Shown piece after piece: positions 16,914 through 25,426 of a stretch of 50,198 bases of DNA; within the stretch, counting starts at the first letter, position 1, and each line of letters opens with the position of its first letter. Both the position numbers and the translations under genes were made by a program. The stretch covers positions 1 through 50,198 of IMG/VR virus record IMGVR_UViG_3300043469_000556; one strand, written 5' to 3'. Under the pieces are notes generated by a model, which was not told the DNA's origin, did not search any database, and worked only from the letters and a program-made list of their open reading frames with translations. Source of the stretch: a virus.

Positions 16914-18494
16914 TCAATTAATTCGGATATTTTGATTTAAGATGGTATTTTCTGCGTCAGCAAGAATTGCATTAATTTCTGCTGCGGTTTGTCCATTACC
17001 TGCAGCGACAGGAATAGGTGGTGCCGTGGCAACAGGATGTACGTGTCCAGTAACAAATGAAAATATTTTTCTAAGTAGTGACATTAACTCATCCCCCCTT
17101 GTTGTTGGATATGTTTTACTATAAATACTACTTTCGTCACCAACAAATTTATCTTGTGGTATACCATATAAAGTTTGACTTAAACTAATTTTACCTTTAG
17201 GTCCTGTAGAGTCTTGTGATAGTAAATAAATTTTTTGGGACCCTAAAATACCATAGGATACATCTGAAGGAACAAACTCGGATGGTGTAACTTTTTCAAT
17301 CTTAATATCCCCTTGAGGGCCAATAACAGCAGTACCATTTTTGTTTTCCCAAACTAAAAACCACCCACTATTAATTAATCCCATATTTAATTTAATTTTA
17401 CTATAAAACTTAACATAATTAGTTAATTCCGCAACATCATTTACAACTTGTGATGGCGAGAATTTAGTACCTTTTTGATATGTTAATTTTGATGGTGTAA
17501 CTACAAAAGGGAATATTTGGTCTTGGGGTATATTACGTAATTGATTATTAACAATATAATTAGGTAAGTCAATAAAATTTTTAAAAACTCCATCACAGAA
17601 TTTATTAATTAAACTTAATGAATCGTTAAAATTTGTGGCGGTAAATTTAACCTCTTCAATAGGACCACTATAATCAGTACCAACGCTTAAATTAACAATA
17701 GTATCGGATTTAAAATTTTTACTATTAACTCGTTGACTAGGAATTACATTATATAAACCAACAGACCCATTAAAGACATTCTGAGTATTTTCTAAATTTT
17801 CAATATCCCAAATTATTATTTTTTTAACCACCTTAACATTTTCAATTAATCTAGTTTGGGTTTCTTGAGGTAATAAAAGTTTTTGTTGAGTAAAATTTGA
17901 AAGTTGTAAGAATGACCTCAAGGTATTACCAACAGGTATTTGGGTTGTACTTAATACTTTTGTTTTACCCGCTCTAATTAAAACCTCATTTTCTTTAACA
18001 ACAACATCGGCAGAACCACGGCCTAATAATGCGTTATCGCCTGGTTCAGGAAATACGCCATAACTATCTTTGTTACGATATTGTCCTTCACTATTTTTAA
18101 TTGAGATACCTTGTTTAATTCTATCACCAGACGCTAAAAATTTCTTAGAACCTTGGTAATATTCAAAAGGTGTTGTCATTGGTGATGAAAACGGACCTTG
18201 AATATAGAATTGGTTTTGAAAGTTAAATTTTTTATTTTGGTATATAATGTGTACGTACTCATTTTTTTTTGGTACTTGGCTAAAATAAAAAGGTAATAAT
18301 GGTAAGAAGATTAATGGGTCTTTTGATGTCCATTTATCAATCTCCTCATTCCAATTGGGAACTGATGCTATAATATCGGTATATGTTTGAGTTTCAGGTA
18401 TGACTCTAAGTCTACCTAACATCATCGGGTCTTCGTTATCATAAACAATTCCCGGAAATATAATTTGATGTATGTTAGATTCGTCTATTTTCAT
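16914..18494 (-). CDS. Baseplate hub/central spike protein (gp5-like, without lysozyme)
   Basis: The product has 526 residues. The N-terminal OB-fold signature [19 protein letters not shown] (about residues 15-33) and the following [18 protein letters not shown] are characteristic of gp5/VgrG-type baseplate spike proteins. A later segment [20 protein letters not shown] (about 152-171) is the usual start of the second hub domain. The C-terminus has the [13 protein letters not shown] motif often found where the spike passes into its tip. T4 gp5 (575 aa) carries an internal lysozyme; I see no lysozyme catalytic pattern here, so wall digestion must be provided elsewhere if needed. It overlaps the stop or start of neighbours by one base and belongs to the minus-strand tail operon. 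Confidence 0.8.
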   Translation of the reverse strand: MKIDESNIHQIIFPGIVYDNEDPMMLGRLRVIPETQTYTDIIASVPNWNEEIDKWTSKDPLIFLPLLPFYFSQVPKKNEYVHIIYQNKKFNFQNQFYIQGPFSSPMTTPFEYYQGSKKFLASGDRIKQGISIKNSEGQYRNKDSYGVFPEPGDNALLGRGSADVVVKENEVLIRAGKTKVLSTTQIPVGNTLRSFLQLSNFTQQKLLLPQETQTRLIENVKVVKKIIIWDIENLENTQNVFNGSVGLYNVIPSQRVNSKNFKSDTIVNLSVGTDYSGPIEEVKFTATNFNDSLSLINKFCDGVFKNFIDLPNYIVNNQLRNIPQDQIFPFVVTPSKLTYQKGTKFSPSQVVNDVAELTNYVKFYSKIKLNMGLINSGWFLVWENKNGTAVIGPQGDIKIEKVTPSEFVPSDVSYGILGSQKIYLLSQDSTGPKGKISLSQTLYGIPQDKFVGDESSIYSKTYPTTRGDELMSLLRKIFSFVTGHVHPVATAPPIPVAAGNGQTAAEINAILADAENTILNQNIRIN

Positions 18495-18706
18495 TATTTA
18501 CTAGTTCTGTTTTGATATTCTTTAAGAATAGTATTGTAAGTTAATTCTAATTTATCTAAATGTTCGGTCATTTTAATAACGGCGTCTTTGGTAAATTTAA
18601 AATCTTCTTGAATAAAATCCATAACAAAAGTCAAATCTTTATTTGAGTGTGATTTGTAATCTTTTATTATTTTTATGGCTTTTTCTGATTGTTCTTTTTT
18701 CGTCAT
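18494..18706 (-). CDS. Small helical hypothetical protein in tail operon
   Basis: The 70-residue, charged, helical product starts [20 protein letters not shown]. Its stop overlaps the hub gene's start by one base and its own ATG is two bases after the 635-residue protein's stop, so it is almost certainly translated with the tail genes. I do not recognise it; a chaperone or small baseplate part is conceivable. Confidence 0.75.
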   Translation of the reverse strand: MTKKEQSEKAIKIIKDYKSHSNKDLTFVMDFIQEDFKFTKDAVIKMTEHLDKLELTYNTILKEYQNRTSK

Positions 18707-18708
18707 AA

Positions 18709-20616
18709 TTACATTTTTTTACCAAAAGAACTCGCAGGAACTGTCAGACCTGCTGGGGTCATTGTTAATGCCCCTACCGCAATTTGTACCTTACCATTTT
18801 CCGCCTCTTCCGAAGCCATAGCTTTCATCTGTCCTAACATTTTTAAAACATCTAAATTAGGACTTCCGTCAGGCATTGGTCCTGTTGGAATACCAAGTTT
18901 TTGCATTTCCTCAATAGCCCCAATAAATGCTCGAGTTTCAGAATACCCACCCGCAAATTGGGAGGCAAACAATAGTGGTAATGGTATATCACCACCCCAA
19001 CCTGTTCCCGCAATTTTTAACAGCCACAGAATTTCATCAATAACACTTTTACATTTACGCCAATCTGAAATAAACTGAGCAACAATTATGATAAGTTGAA
19101 TTAATTTTAAAATTATAATAATTCGTTTATCTAATTTTTCTCTAGCAACGTCTTGGATTACTGATTGTATTAAATTTAAAATATCTTTTTTAATTAGATA
19201 AAAAAGTTCTTTAACAAATAACGCTCCAATTTTTGATATTAAATTTATAAAAAACTTTTTAAAGGTTTTCATAAAATCAACAAATGAATTAACACCATCA
19301 ACAAATGTTTGACCTATTGACTTTAACATTACAAATATTGGTAATAATATTTTTGGAGATAGTAGAGCGGCGGCAATTCCTTGAACAATTAATTTAAGGA
19401 AGTTTAAATCTACCGCGGCTTTAATATTACCCTGAATAGCAAATCCTTGCCATTCGGGATTATTAATTAACGTTTGAGTTAACGCATCCGCAGCATCAAC
19501 TAAGTCCTTATCCTCAATAAAATTTAATGTACCTAAATCATTTAGAATATCATCATAATTAACCGGTAATTTAACATTACCACAATCTTCAAATTCAACC
19601 ACACCATTTTTAATGTTAGTAACTCTTTGGTCTATATTACGTAAATCAATATCTGTGAATTCAAAAAATGACTCATCAATATCGTCTAATTCCGCCAATT
19701 TTGCAATACCACTAACATCAATTTCTTTTTTATTGTCAAAACATAAACCTAAAACCCTTTGGATTATCATCATAAATTTACTAGTATCTTCGGCTTGAGC
19801 AACACCAACATTAGCACTAATAGATATCGCCCCACTTAATGACTCCATAATATTTGCCATAATATTTGTAAACTCAACAACCTTAATTGTTCTATAATAA
19901 TCCGCTAAAAAAGTACCAACCTTATTAATACTACCTATTCTATTTGCAAGAGTTACCTTAAACCAATGTCCTGTCTCACCTAAAGCGTTTATAGTAACGT
20001 ATTGAATATCAAATAATGCTTGTCCTGATTGACCAATATATTGTGCTCCATTATCGGTTGAATAAGGGTTACCACTTTGTATTCTTTCATATAATTCTTT
20101 ATTCATTGAGAATGGATAAAGTTGTATTGCAATTGGGTTTTTTTCGTATAAGACTTTTCCATCTTTACTTGCAGGTACTTTCTTTAATAGATTGATTAAA
20201 TCTATTGAACTTACTTTGACATAGATTACCTGTGCGGCATATGTTTGTTGTTGGTCACAGCCAACAGCGTTTATTGCTTCTTCCTGAAGAATTTCGATGA
20301 TTTGAGGTTCAATATTCTTAATAGTTCTAATTAAGGTTTTTTTAACGTAACTAATTGTACTAGCACCTTTACCGCCAGTAAGGTTATTAATGTCTAATAA
20401 TTGTTCAAATTGATTTTTGATTTCTTTTTGAAATCTTTTAGTTTGTTCTTTAACTTTATCTAAAGATTCTGTAACGTTTTCTTTTGCAGTATCAAAAGAC
20501 TCTCCGGCAGTTTTAGAGGTGGTGTCATATTGAGATTTTAAATCTTTGTATGAGGTTGTTGCCGAAATCTTTTTTTGTGCGGATTTATAATCAACCCCTA
20601 AATCTAATGAGCCCAT
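18709..20616 (-). CDS. Large putative baseplate/tail protein with hydrophobic segments
   Basis: The product has 635 residues. The N-terminal 80 residues are a charged helix with a coiled-coil look (SESFDTAKENVTESLDKVKE-like heptads). The middle is a mixed domain (YAAQVIYVKVSSIDLINLL, IQLYPFSMNKELYERIQSG). From about residue 405 come several hydrophobic helices (LKLIVQGIAAALLSPKILLP, RIIIILKLIQLIIIVAQFIS), and the end is a glycine-containing QIAVGALTMTPAGLTVPASS strand pair. Size, hydrophobic helices and the place directly before the hub gene fit a baseplate hub partner or a tape-measure-like protein that meets the host membrane. I cannot name the family. Confidence 0.75.
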   Translation of the reverse strand: MGSLDLGVDYKSAQKKISATTSYKDLKSQYDTTSKTAGESFDTAKENVTESLDKVKEQTKRFQKEIKNQFEQLLDINNLTGGKGASTISYVKKTLIRTIKNIEPQIIEILQEEAINAVGCDQQQTYAAQVIYVKVSSIDLINLLKKVPASKDGKVLYEKNPIAIQLYPFSMNKELYERIQSGNPYSTDNGAQYIGQSGQALFDIQYVTINALGETGHWFKVTLANRIGSINKVGTFLADYYRTIKVVEFTNIMANIMESLSGAISISANVGVAQAEDTSKFMMIIQRVLGLCFDNKKEIDVSGIAKLAELDDIDESFFEFTDIDLRNIDQRVTNIKNGVVEFEDCGNVKLPVNYDDILNDLGTLNFIEDKDLVDAADALTQTLINNPEWQGFAIQGNIKAAVDLNFLKLIVQGIAAALLSPKILLPIFVMLKSIGQTFVDGVNSFVDFMKTFKKFFINLISKIGALFVKELFYLIKKDILNLIQSVIQDVAREKLDKRIIIILKLIQLIIIVAQFISDWRKCKSVIDEILWLLKIAGTGWGGDIPLPLLFASQFAGGYSETRAFIGAIEEMQKLGIPTGPMPDGSPNLDVLKMLGQMKAMASEEAENGKVQIAVGALTMTPAGLTVPASSFGKKM

Positions 20617-20621
20617 TTTAG

Positions 20622-20999
20622 TTAGTTTTTCATTTTGTAAGACCCATCAGGTTTAGAGGCATCTTTTTGTATTAAATTTTCTAATAAATCATCATCCACA
20701 CCTAAATCAGTAATTGAGAAACCACCACTTCCTGCGGAGTTAGACTTTTCCCACATAGTAGATTGTAGTTTAGATAATGTTAATTTTTTTTCAACACAGT
20801 CGTTAATAATTTTTTGTTGTTTTTCAATAACAGGACCTATTAGAGTCATATCCTCAGGTTCTTTCATCATTGTCAACATTTTATTTTGTATTCTAATAGC
20901 CGTGTTTCTTTGCTCAACAAGTTCATTATAAATTTCTTGCATCAAAGATAACATTGACTCCTTAGTTAAATTAATTTCTTTTTTTTGCGGTCTTCCCAT
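20622..20999 (-). CDS. Hypothetical protein, start of tail operon
   Basis: The 125-residue product is helical, with a basic N-terminus MGRPQKKEINLTKESM, a likely coiled coil across residues 15-85 and a flexible acidic C-terminus (GFSITDLGVDDDLLENLI). Five bases separate it from the 635-residue tail protein. I do not recognise it. A TATTTATTG sequence is only two bases before the ATG, which is closer than at other genes, so its role there is doubtful. Confidence 0.75.
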   Translation of the reverse strand: MGRPQKKEINLTKESMLSLMQEIYNELVEQRNTAIRIQNKMLTMMKEPEDMTLIGPVIEKQQKIINDCVEKKLTLSKLQSTMWEKSNSAGSGGFSITDLGVDDDLLENLIQKDASKPDGSYKMKN

Positions 21000-21024
21000 T
21001 ACAATAAATATTAACTATAAAATT

Positions 21025-21774
21025 TTATTTAACCATATTTTGCACTAAAGTATAATACATCGATTTGTATTTCTTCATTGACCCCCTAATTTCTTTGGTT
21101 GACAAATTTGTCATTTCCCTTAATGAAAGTAGTATTATATTTTTATTAAATTTATTATTATCATTACCAATAAAAATAGATTCATAGTTCTCAAAAAGGT
21201 CATGTAAGGCATACCCTAATTTGACTTCATTATCCGATAAATTTTCATTTTTTAAAAAATTGTCTAACTCAAGTAAAAAGTTTTTGATTACTTTTTCTGA
21301 GTCAATACCTTCTTTTTCAATACTGTACGAAAAGTTGGGGTTATTTTCCAAACTTGTGGAAATATCCTCATATGATATTTTTCGGTTAGTTTCTTTTTGG
21401 TCCTTAATGATTTGCCCCATAAGATAGTTCTTACAGATTGTACCAAAATATGAATAAGCTTTTTTCTCCCTAGAGGGTTTAAACTTTTCAATTTTTGTCA
21501 TTAAGAATGAGTGAGTGTCTACATGTATATCCGTAAAGTCCATGTCTTTTCTATATAATTTGTATCTTCGTATTATTGAAGATATCATCTTATCTAAAGG
21601 TTTTTTTAAAAAATCGTTATAAATTTTATTTCTTTCTTCGTAAGTTGTTGCTTCTAAAAATCTAACAACGGCCAACTCTTCTGGAACATCAAAATAATTT
21701 AATTGTTTAGGTTTTCTACCTTTCTTCTTTAACTCAACATTTGTATCTCCTGTTAAATTAATAATTTCTGTCAT
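21025..21774 (-). CDS. gp55: Late-transcription sigma factor (T4 gp55-like)
   Basis: The 249-residue product has a sigma-region-2-like core: residues 60-135 contain SSIIRRYKLYRKDMDFTDIH, IEKFKPSREKKAYSYFG (95-111) and KNYLMGQIIKDQKETNRK. This is the pattern by which T4 gp55 (AYITQACFNAF then RIKKERKE) and its phage relatives bind RNA polymerase and open late promoters. The C-terminal third (SLREMTNLSTKEIRGSMKKY) may be a helix-turn-helix of the region-4 type, making the protein longer than T4 gp55 (185). Its ATG overlaps the upstream glycosyltransferase stop by one base. In T4, gp55 recognises TATAAATA; a TATTTAT element recurs before late genes here. The call rests on pattern, not on alignment. 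Confidence 0.7.
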   Translation of the reverse strand: MTEIINLTGDTNVELKKKGRKPKQLNYFDVPEELAVVRFLEATTYEERNKIYNDFLKKPLDKMISSIIRRYKLYRKDMDFTDIHVDTHSFLMTKIEKFKPSREKKAYSYFGTICKNYLMGQIIKDQKETNRKISYEDISTSLENNPNFSYSIEKEGIDSEKVIKNFLLELDNFLKNENLSDNEVKLGYALHDLFENYESIFIGNDNNKFNKNIILLSLREMTNLSTKEIRGSMKKYKSMYYTLVQNMVK

Positions 21775-22598
21775 TAAACTGTTTGTGGTTCATACTTTAT
21801 GGCTCTGTCATTAATAAAAAAGTATTCTTTTTTGGCAGAGTCAATCCAAAATCTTACTTCGTCTTCTGTTAATCTATCGTCGCCATTTTTATAATTCCAA
21901 AAAATAGAACCATCTCTCAGGTTAGTGTGTTTATAACCAATCTTAGGTATTGACATAAATTTAACTGAATTATGTGTCATTCTTAAGAAGAATTCGTAAC
22001 CAAATGTTAATTTGAATGAGGATTTAATTAAACCAAAATCAATAAACGATGATGTTTTAATTACCATACCAGAAATTTGAAAATTTTGATATTCTAATAA
22101 AGTTTCATTAGTTAAAATACCCATTTCAGGTGTGAAGTTTGCCGCAAATGTCGCTTCATTAGTAAATCCAGCAAATTTACCTGTTTGGTCTGTATCAACA
22201 ACAATAGGTAAGAACGCGTCAACCTCTGAATACGCATTAGAGTAAACCTCAACGTTTTTGAACCAAATGCTCGAATACTCATCATCAAACTCAAATAGAG
22301 AAACCCATTTAGATTTTGCGGACCTTACACCGTAATTTATTTGTGATGCGTAGTTTGCATCTTTTGTCCACTCAACTTTAATAACGTTTAAAGTTCCAAA
22401 ATCAAATTGATTGATATAATCAACAATATACGTTTCGTTAGTGTGAACGATAATTAATTCATTGATACCAACTTTTTGATTTTTTAATGACTCAATACAT
22501 TTTTCAAAGTATTCAGTAAATCCGTTTGCTTTTCCTGACTTAATTGGTAAAATAACCGATACGTCAAATTTTTGTGTGTTTTCCATATTATTCTTCAA
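21774..22598 (-). CDS. Family 2-type glycosyltransferase
   Basis: The 274-residue product has a GT-A fold pattern: VSVILPIKSGKANGFTEYFE at the N-terminus, ELIIVHTNET (second strand), YASQINYGVRSAKSKWVSLF and the metal-binding-like acidic stretch FEFDDEYS, the equivalent of DXD. It would transfer a sugar from a nucleotide donor to an unknown acceptor. It overlaps the preceding glycosyltransferase gene by 11 bases and the sigma gene by one base, so it is part of one operon. No transmembrane segment is present, suggesting a soluble enzyme acting in the cytoplasm. Confidence 0.8.
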   Translation of the reverse strand: MKNNMENTQKFDVSVILPIKSGKANGFTEYFEKCIESLKNQKVGINELIIVHTNETYIVDYINQFDFGTLNVIKVEWTKDANYASQINYGVRSAKSKWVSLFEFDDEYSSIWFKNVEVYSNAYSEVDAFLPIVVDTDQTGKFAGFTNEATFAANFTPEMGILTNETLLEYQNFQISGMVIKTSSFIDFGLIKSSFKLTFGYEFFLRMTHNSVKFMSIPKIGYKHTNLRDGSIFWNYKNGDDRLTEDEVRFWIDSAKKEYFFINDRAIKYEPQTV

Positions 22599-23652
22599 TA
22601 ATTTCTAGTTTAGTTAATTGTTCTTCAAATGAAGTAAGTCTTGTGTTAACGTAATCGTTAAATAACTTTACAGAAACCTCATCGAATTCTTTTTTTGTTG
22701 ATAAATTCTCAACAGTTTTAATCATTTCCTCATATAAATTAGGGTTAACATTGTCCTCTAACCAATTTTGTAGGAAGTCCGCAACAAAATCTACCATTTG
22801 ATTCTTATTGTTAATCCAAATACCATTATTCTCTGACATCCAAGGGGGTAGTAAGTTTGGTGTTAAACCTAAGACAGGAACTCCACAAGTCATTGACTCT
22901 AATGGGAATGTACCATAAGCACTTTTGTCATCAATCCATACAGATAAGAAACTTTCTTTTAATGCTTTGGCAAATTCTTCTTCAGATAAACCTCTCATAT
23001 CTCTAAAAGTAACCCATCTATATTGTGGGAATTTTATATAGAAAGATTTAATTAAATTAACGGAATCTCTTTGTTCTCTTGAATGAACCGCAATGATTGG
23101 TTTTGGGGGTAATGTTTGTTTGGTGAATGATTCTGAAATAAACGGTCTTAAAATATCATAAGAAATACCTTTCATTAAATTTTCTAAAAACTCCATTTGA
23201 GATTCTGATGTGGTAATACATTTGTAAAAACCTAATTGTGACCAAGATTGTCCTGGTTGCAAGGTTTCCAATACGTGGTCATAAGCTTGACATAGTACAA
23301 TTTTACCACAAGGTAATTTAGAAATTTGACTCATCACAAATCCGTATAATTCAGGAATAACAATAAAGTCTTCAGGTGAAACTTCTAAGTTTTCGCCTTC
23401 AATTGATTTATGGGGTAATGATGTCATGTATGATTCCCCTAACCATCCTGATACGCCAGTGTAGTCAGGTTTCTCATGTAAAATGATTGGGTTATACCCT
23501 TCATTTAATAATGACATCCCTAAATTATAGATGTAAGCAATTGATGATTTGGCGTTACCCTTAGTATCCTGAACTAAAAGATAGATTCTTGATTTCTTAT
23601 CTTTCATGTTTTGGATTGACTGTTCTAATTTTGAAATTTGTTCTTTATTCAT
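22588..23652 (-). CDS. GT-B glycosyltransferase (GT4-like)
   Basis: The 354-residue product begins with a charged helix and then a Rossmann-type start (SRIYLLVQDTKGNAKSSIAY, YNLGMSLLNEGYNPIILHEK). The C-terminal donor-binding half carries SVWIDDKSAYGTFPLESMTC followed by GVPVLG, which matches the E-x7-E-like donor motif region of GT4-type enzymes. Its substrate cannot be read from sequence. It is in the same minus-strand cluster as five other sugar-transfer genes. Four bases separate it from the preceding small gene. Confidence 0.8.
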   Translation of the reverse strand: MNKEQISKLEQSIQNMKDKKSRIYLLVQDTKGNAKSSIAYIYNLGMSLLNEGYNPIILHEKPDYTGVSGWLGESYMTSLPHKSIEGENLEVSPEDFIVIPELYGFVMSQISKLPCGKIVLCQAYDHVLETLQPGQSWSQLGFYKCITTSESQMEFLENLMKGISYDILRPFISESFTKQTLPPKPIIAVHSREQRDSVNLIKSFYIKFPQYRWVTFRDMRGLSEEEFAKALKESFLSVWIDDKSAYGTFPLESMTCGVPVLGLTPNLLPPWMSENNGIWINNKNQMVDFVADFLQNWLEDNVNPNLYEEMIKTVENLSTKKEFDEVSVKLFNDYVNTRLTSFEEQLTKLEIIEE

Positions 23653-23656
23653 GGTA

Positions 23657-23932
23657 TTAGTATTTGTTTAGTAATTTTTTATTTAAAAGTGTGTTAAACG
23701 CTAATTTAAATGGTATTGATATTTCTGAACCTTTACCTGCTAAGGTTTCATCAATTTCATCTGTGACATCCATAATCACTTCTAACATTAGTTTAATTGT
23801 TTCGTATTTTACTATATTAATTTGTGTACTCTCAGTTTCGCCAGAAGACGATAATGAATCTTGATTTATTTGAATGTATTCATCAATCTTGTCTAAATCC
23901 AAATAGTAATGTTCTCCTAATATTTTTAACAT
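23657..23932 (-). CDS. Small hypothetical protein in glycosylation cluster
   Basis: The 91-residue acidic product starts MLKILGEHYYLDLDKIDEYI, contains a Ser/Thr-rich loop (SLSSSGETESTQIN) and then a helix (KYETIKLMLEVIMDVTDEID). Its ATG overlaps the stop of the upstream HAD-like gene by one base. No family is recognised. Confidence 0.75.
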   Translation of the reverse strand: MLKILGEHYYLDLDKIDEYIQINQDSLSSSGETESTQINIVKYETIKLMLEVIMDVTDEIDETLAGKGSEISIPFKLAFNTLLNKKLLNKY

Positions 23933-24534
23933 TATAAAATAGTTTTTAATTTATCTTTTAATTCTTTGATTGTGTTTATTGTGTGTTCCGACTTAACATT
24001 ATTATTATAAATTGTTTCATATTTAATTAATATCTTATCTGATGGATGGTCTAATAATAATGCAGGATTTGCCGTAAGTAAAACATCAATTTCATTCCAC
24101 ATGGAGTTAATTGTTGAATTACTATAAAATTTTACTTTTTCCACTAAACAACCAAATTTTGATAGGAAGAATAATGAGGCTGGTTTTGATTTACCTATCT
24201 CATCGGAAACAATTAATAAATCGTGATTGTCCCTTAAGTTAACATATATTTCATTTAAATCGTTAAATGTTGAATACTCTGATGACTGTGAATGACCAAA
24301 TACTTCCATTGGGAATTCTTCATACAGAAATGTGAATAATTCATCATCAGATTGAAAGGTGAAATGACTTCTAAGGTCCAAACTTGTTACGGGAAGATTT
24401 ATCTCATATTTAAAGGAATCCTCATCTTCAAGACCGTCCGTTTTATCTATCATATATTTTTGATAGGTTTGTTCTATTTTATCCAATGTGTTTCGTAGAA
24501 CTCCATTAATTTCTATACCTATTCTCATATACAT
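23932..24534 (-). CDS. HAD-fold-like protein with degenerate catalytic motif
   Basis: The 200-residue product begins MYMRIGIEINGVLRNT, the place and shape of HAD motif I (normally DxDGV/T) in 5'(3')-deoxyribonucleotidase-type proteins, but both catalytic aspartates are replaced (Glu8 and Asn10). Later segments NHDLLIVSDEIGKSKPASLF and FYSNSTINSMWNEIDVLLTA fit HAD motifs II to IV: a Ser or Thr after the strand, a Lys, then an acidic loop (here NEIDVLL). The protein probably keeps the fold but not ordinary phosphatase chemistry; that is inference. Met3 is an alternative start. The start lies in the shadow of the PhoH gene's terminator hairpin. Confidence 0.72.
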   Translation of the reverse strand: MYMRIGIEINGVLRNTLDKIEQTYQKYMIDKTDGLEDEDSFKYEINLPVTSLDLRSHFTFQSDDELFTFLYEEFPMEVFGHSQSSEYSTFNDLNEIYVNLRDNHDLLIVSDEIGKSKPASLFFLSKFGCLVEKVKFYSNSTINSMWNEIDVLLTANPALLLDHPSDKILIKYETIYNNNVKSEHTINTIKELKDKLKTIL

Positions 24535-24544
24535 AAAAAAATAT

Positions 24545-24592
24545 GTAAAAAACCCAATAAGTAAATTAAATTAAATTTATACTTATTGGGTT
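24545..24592 (-). terminator. Terminator after phoH (minus strand)
   Basis: A perfect 13-base inverted repeat (24551-24563 with 24580-24592) lies ten bases after the PhoH stop and is followed on the minus strand by a T-run. It lies before the HAD-like gene and may reduce read-through into it. Confidence 0.75.
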
Positions 24593-24602
24593 AATAATAA
24601 TT

Positions 24603-25340
24603 TTAGTTTTCGTATCTTTTTAAGATTTTACTTATTAAAGGATTTCTAACAACATCTTCGTGGTTGAATTCAAATGTTCCGATGTCATCTAAATTTTGAA
24701 ACTTTTGTAGTGCGTCCCATAAACCTGTTTGAGTTTTGTCTTTATGTCGGTCAAATTGTTCTAAGTCACCTGAAAGGAAGAACTTAGAATTAAACCCAAT
24801 TCTTGTCAATAGTAATTTCATTTGACTTGGAGTTGAGTTCTGAGCCTCCTCAAACAATAGAATTGAATTGTCAATATTCATACCTCTCATGTACGCTAAC
24901 GCAAAAACTTCAATTGCCTCAATTTCTTTTAATTTTTCTCTAGCTTCTTTACCAATAATTTTATTTAATAAATAATACGATGGGAAAATATAAGGGTCTA
25001 ATTTTTCTTCAACATTGCCAGGAAGTGACCCTAATTTTTCTTCTGCTTCAACCGCAGGTCTTACGATAATAATTTTTTCATAAGGTGTTGTTGGGTCTGA
25101 CAATAAGTCCACCGCAGCTTTCATGGCAATATAACTTTTACCAACACCAGCAGGTCCTGAACAAATAGTAATTTGACTATTAGTTAAAATGTCATAATAC
25201 TTTTTTTGATTTACGCTTAAAAACTTTTCTTTAGTTTTTCTTTTAATAATCTGACTAATTAAGTCTTTTTTACTCACCGGTTTATTGGTGGTCTCCGGAG
25301 TGGGGGTTATTGTTGGTTTTCTTTTTCGTTGTTCAGCCAT
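24603..25340 (-). CDS. phoH: PhoH-like ATPase
   Basis: The 245-residue product is a P-loop ATPase of the PhoH family, common in marine and T4-like phages. It has Walker A SGPAGVGKSY (about residues 61-70), the family segment IIIVRPAVEAEEKLGSLPG (about 91-109), Walker B LLFEEAQN (161-168), sensor-like FFLSGDLEQFDRH and a closing arginine motif HEDVVRNPLI. The first 35 residues are a disordered basic leader. The exact role is unsettled; RNA-helicase-like or RNA-processing activity is the usual proposal. It has its own hairpin terminator. Confidence 0.93.
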   Translation of the reverse strand: MAEQRKRKPTITPTPETTNKPVSKKDLISQIIKRKTKEKFLSVNQKKYYDILTNSQITICSGPAGVGKSYIAMKAAVDLLSDPTTPYEKIIIVRPAVEAEEKLGSLPGNVEEKLDPYIFPSYYLLNKIIGKEAREKLKEIEAIEVFALAYMRGMNIDNSILLFEEAQNSTPSQMKLLLTRIGFNSKFFLSGDLEQFDRHKDKTQTGLWDALQKFQNLDDIGTFEFNHEDVVRNPLISKILKRYEN

Positions 25341-25426
25341 AGTTAAATTGTTATTGGGTATCTTAATCGGTTATATATTGATAAATTCATTATACCATTA
25401 CTTTAATTATTAATCATTTGTGTAAA

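Noticed and set aside
21002-21010. Minus-strand TATTTATTG next to the start at 20999
   Set aside because: It is two bases from the ATG, too close to act as a promoter for that start codon.
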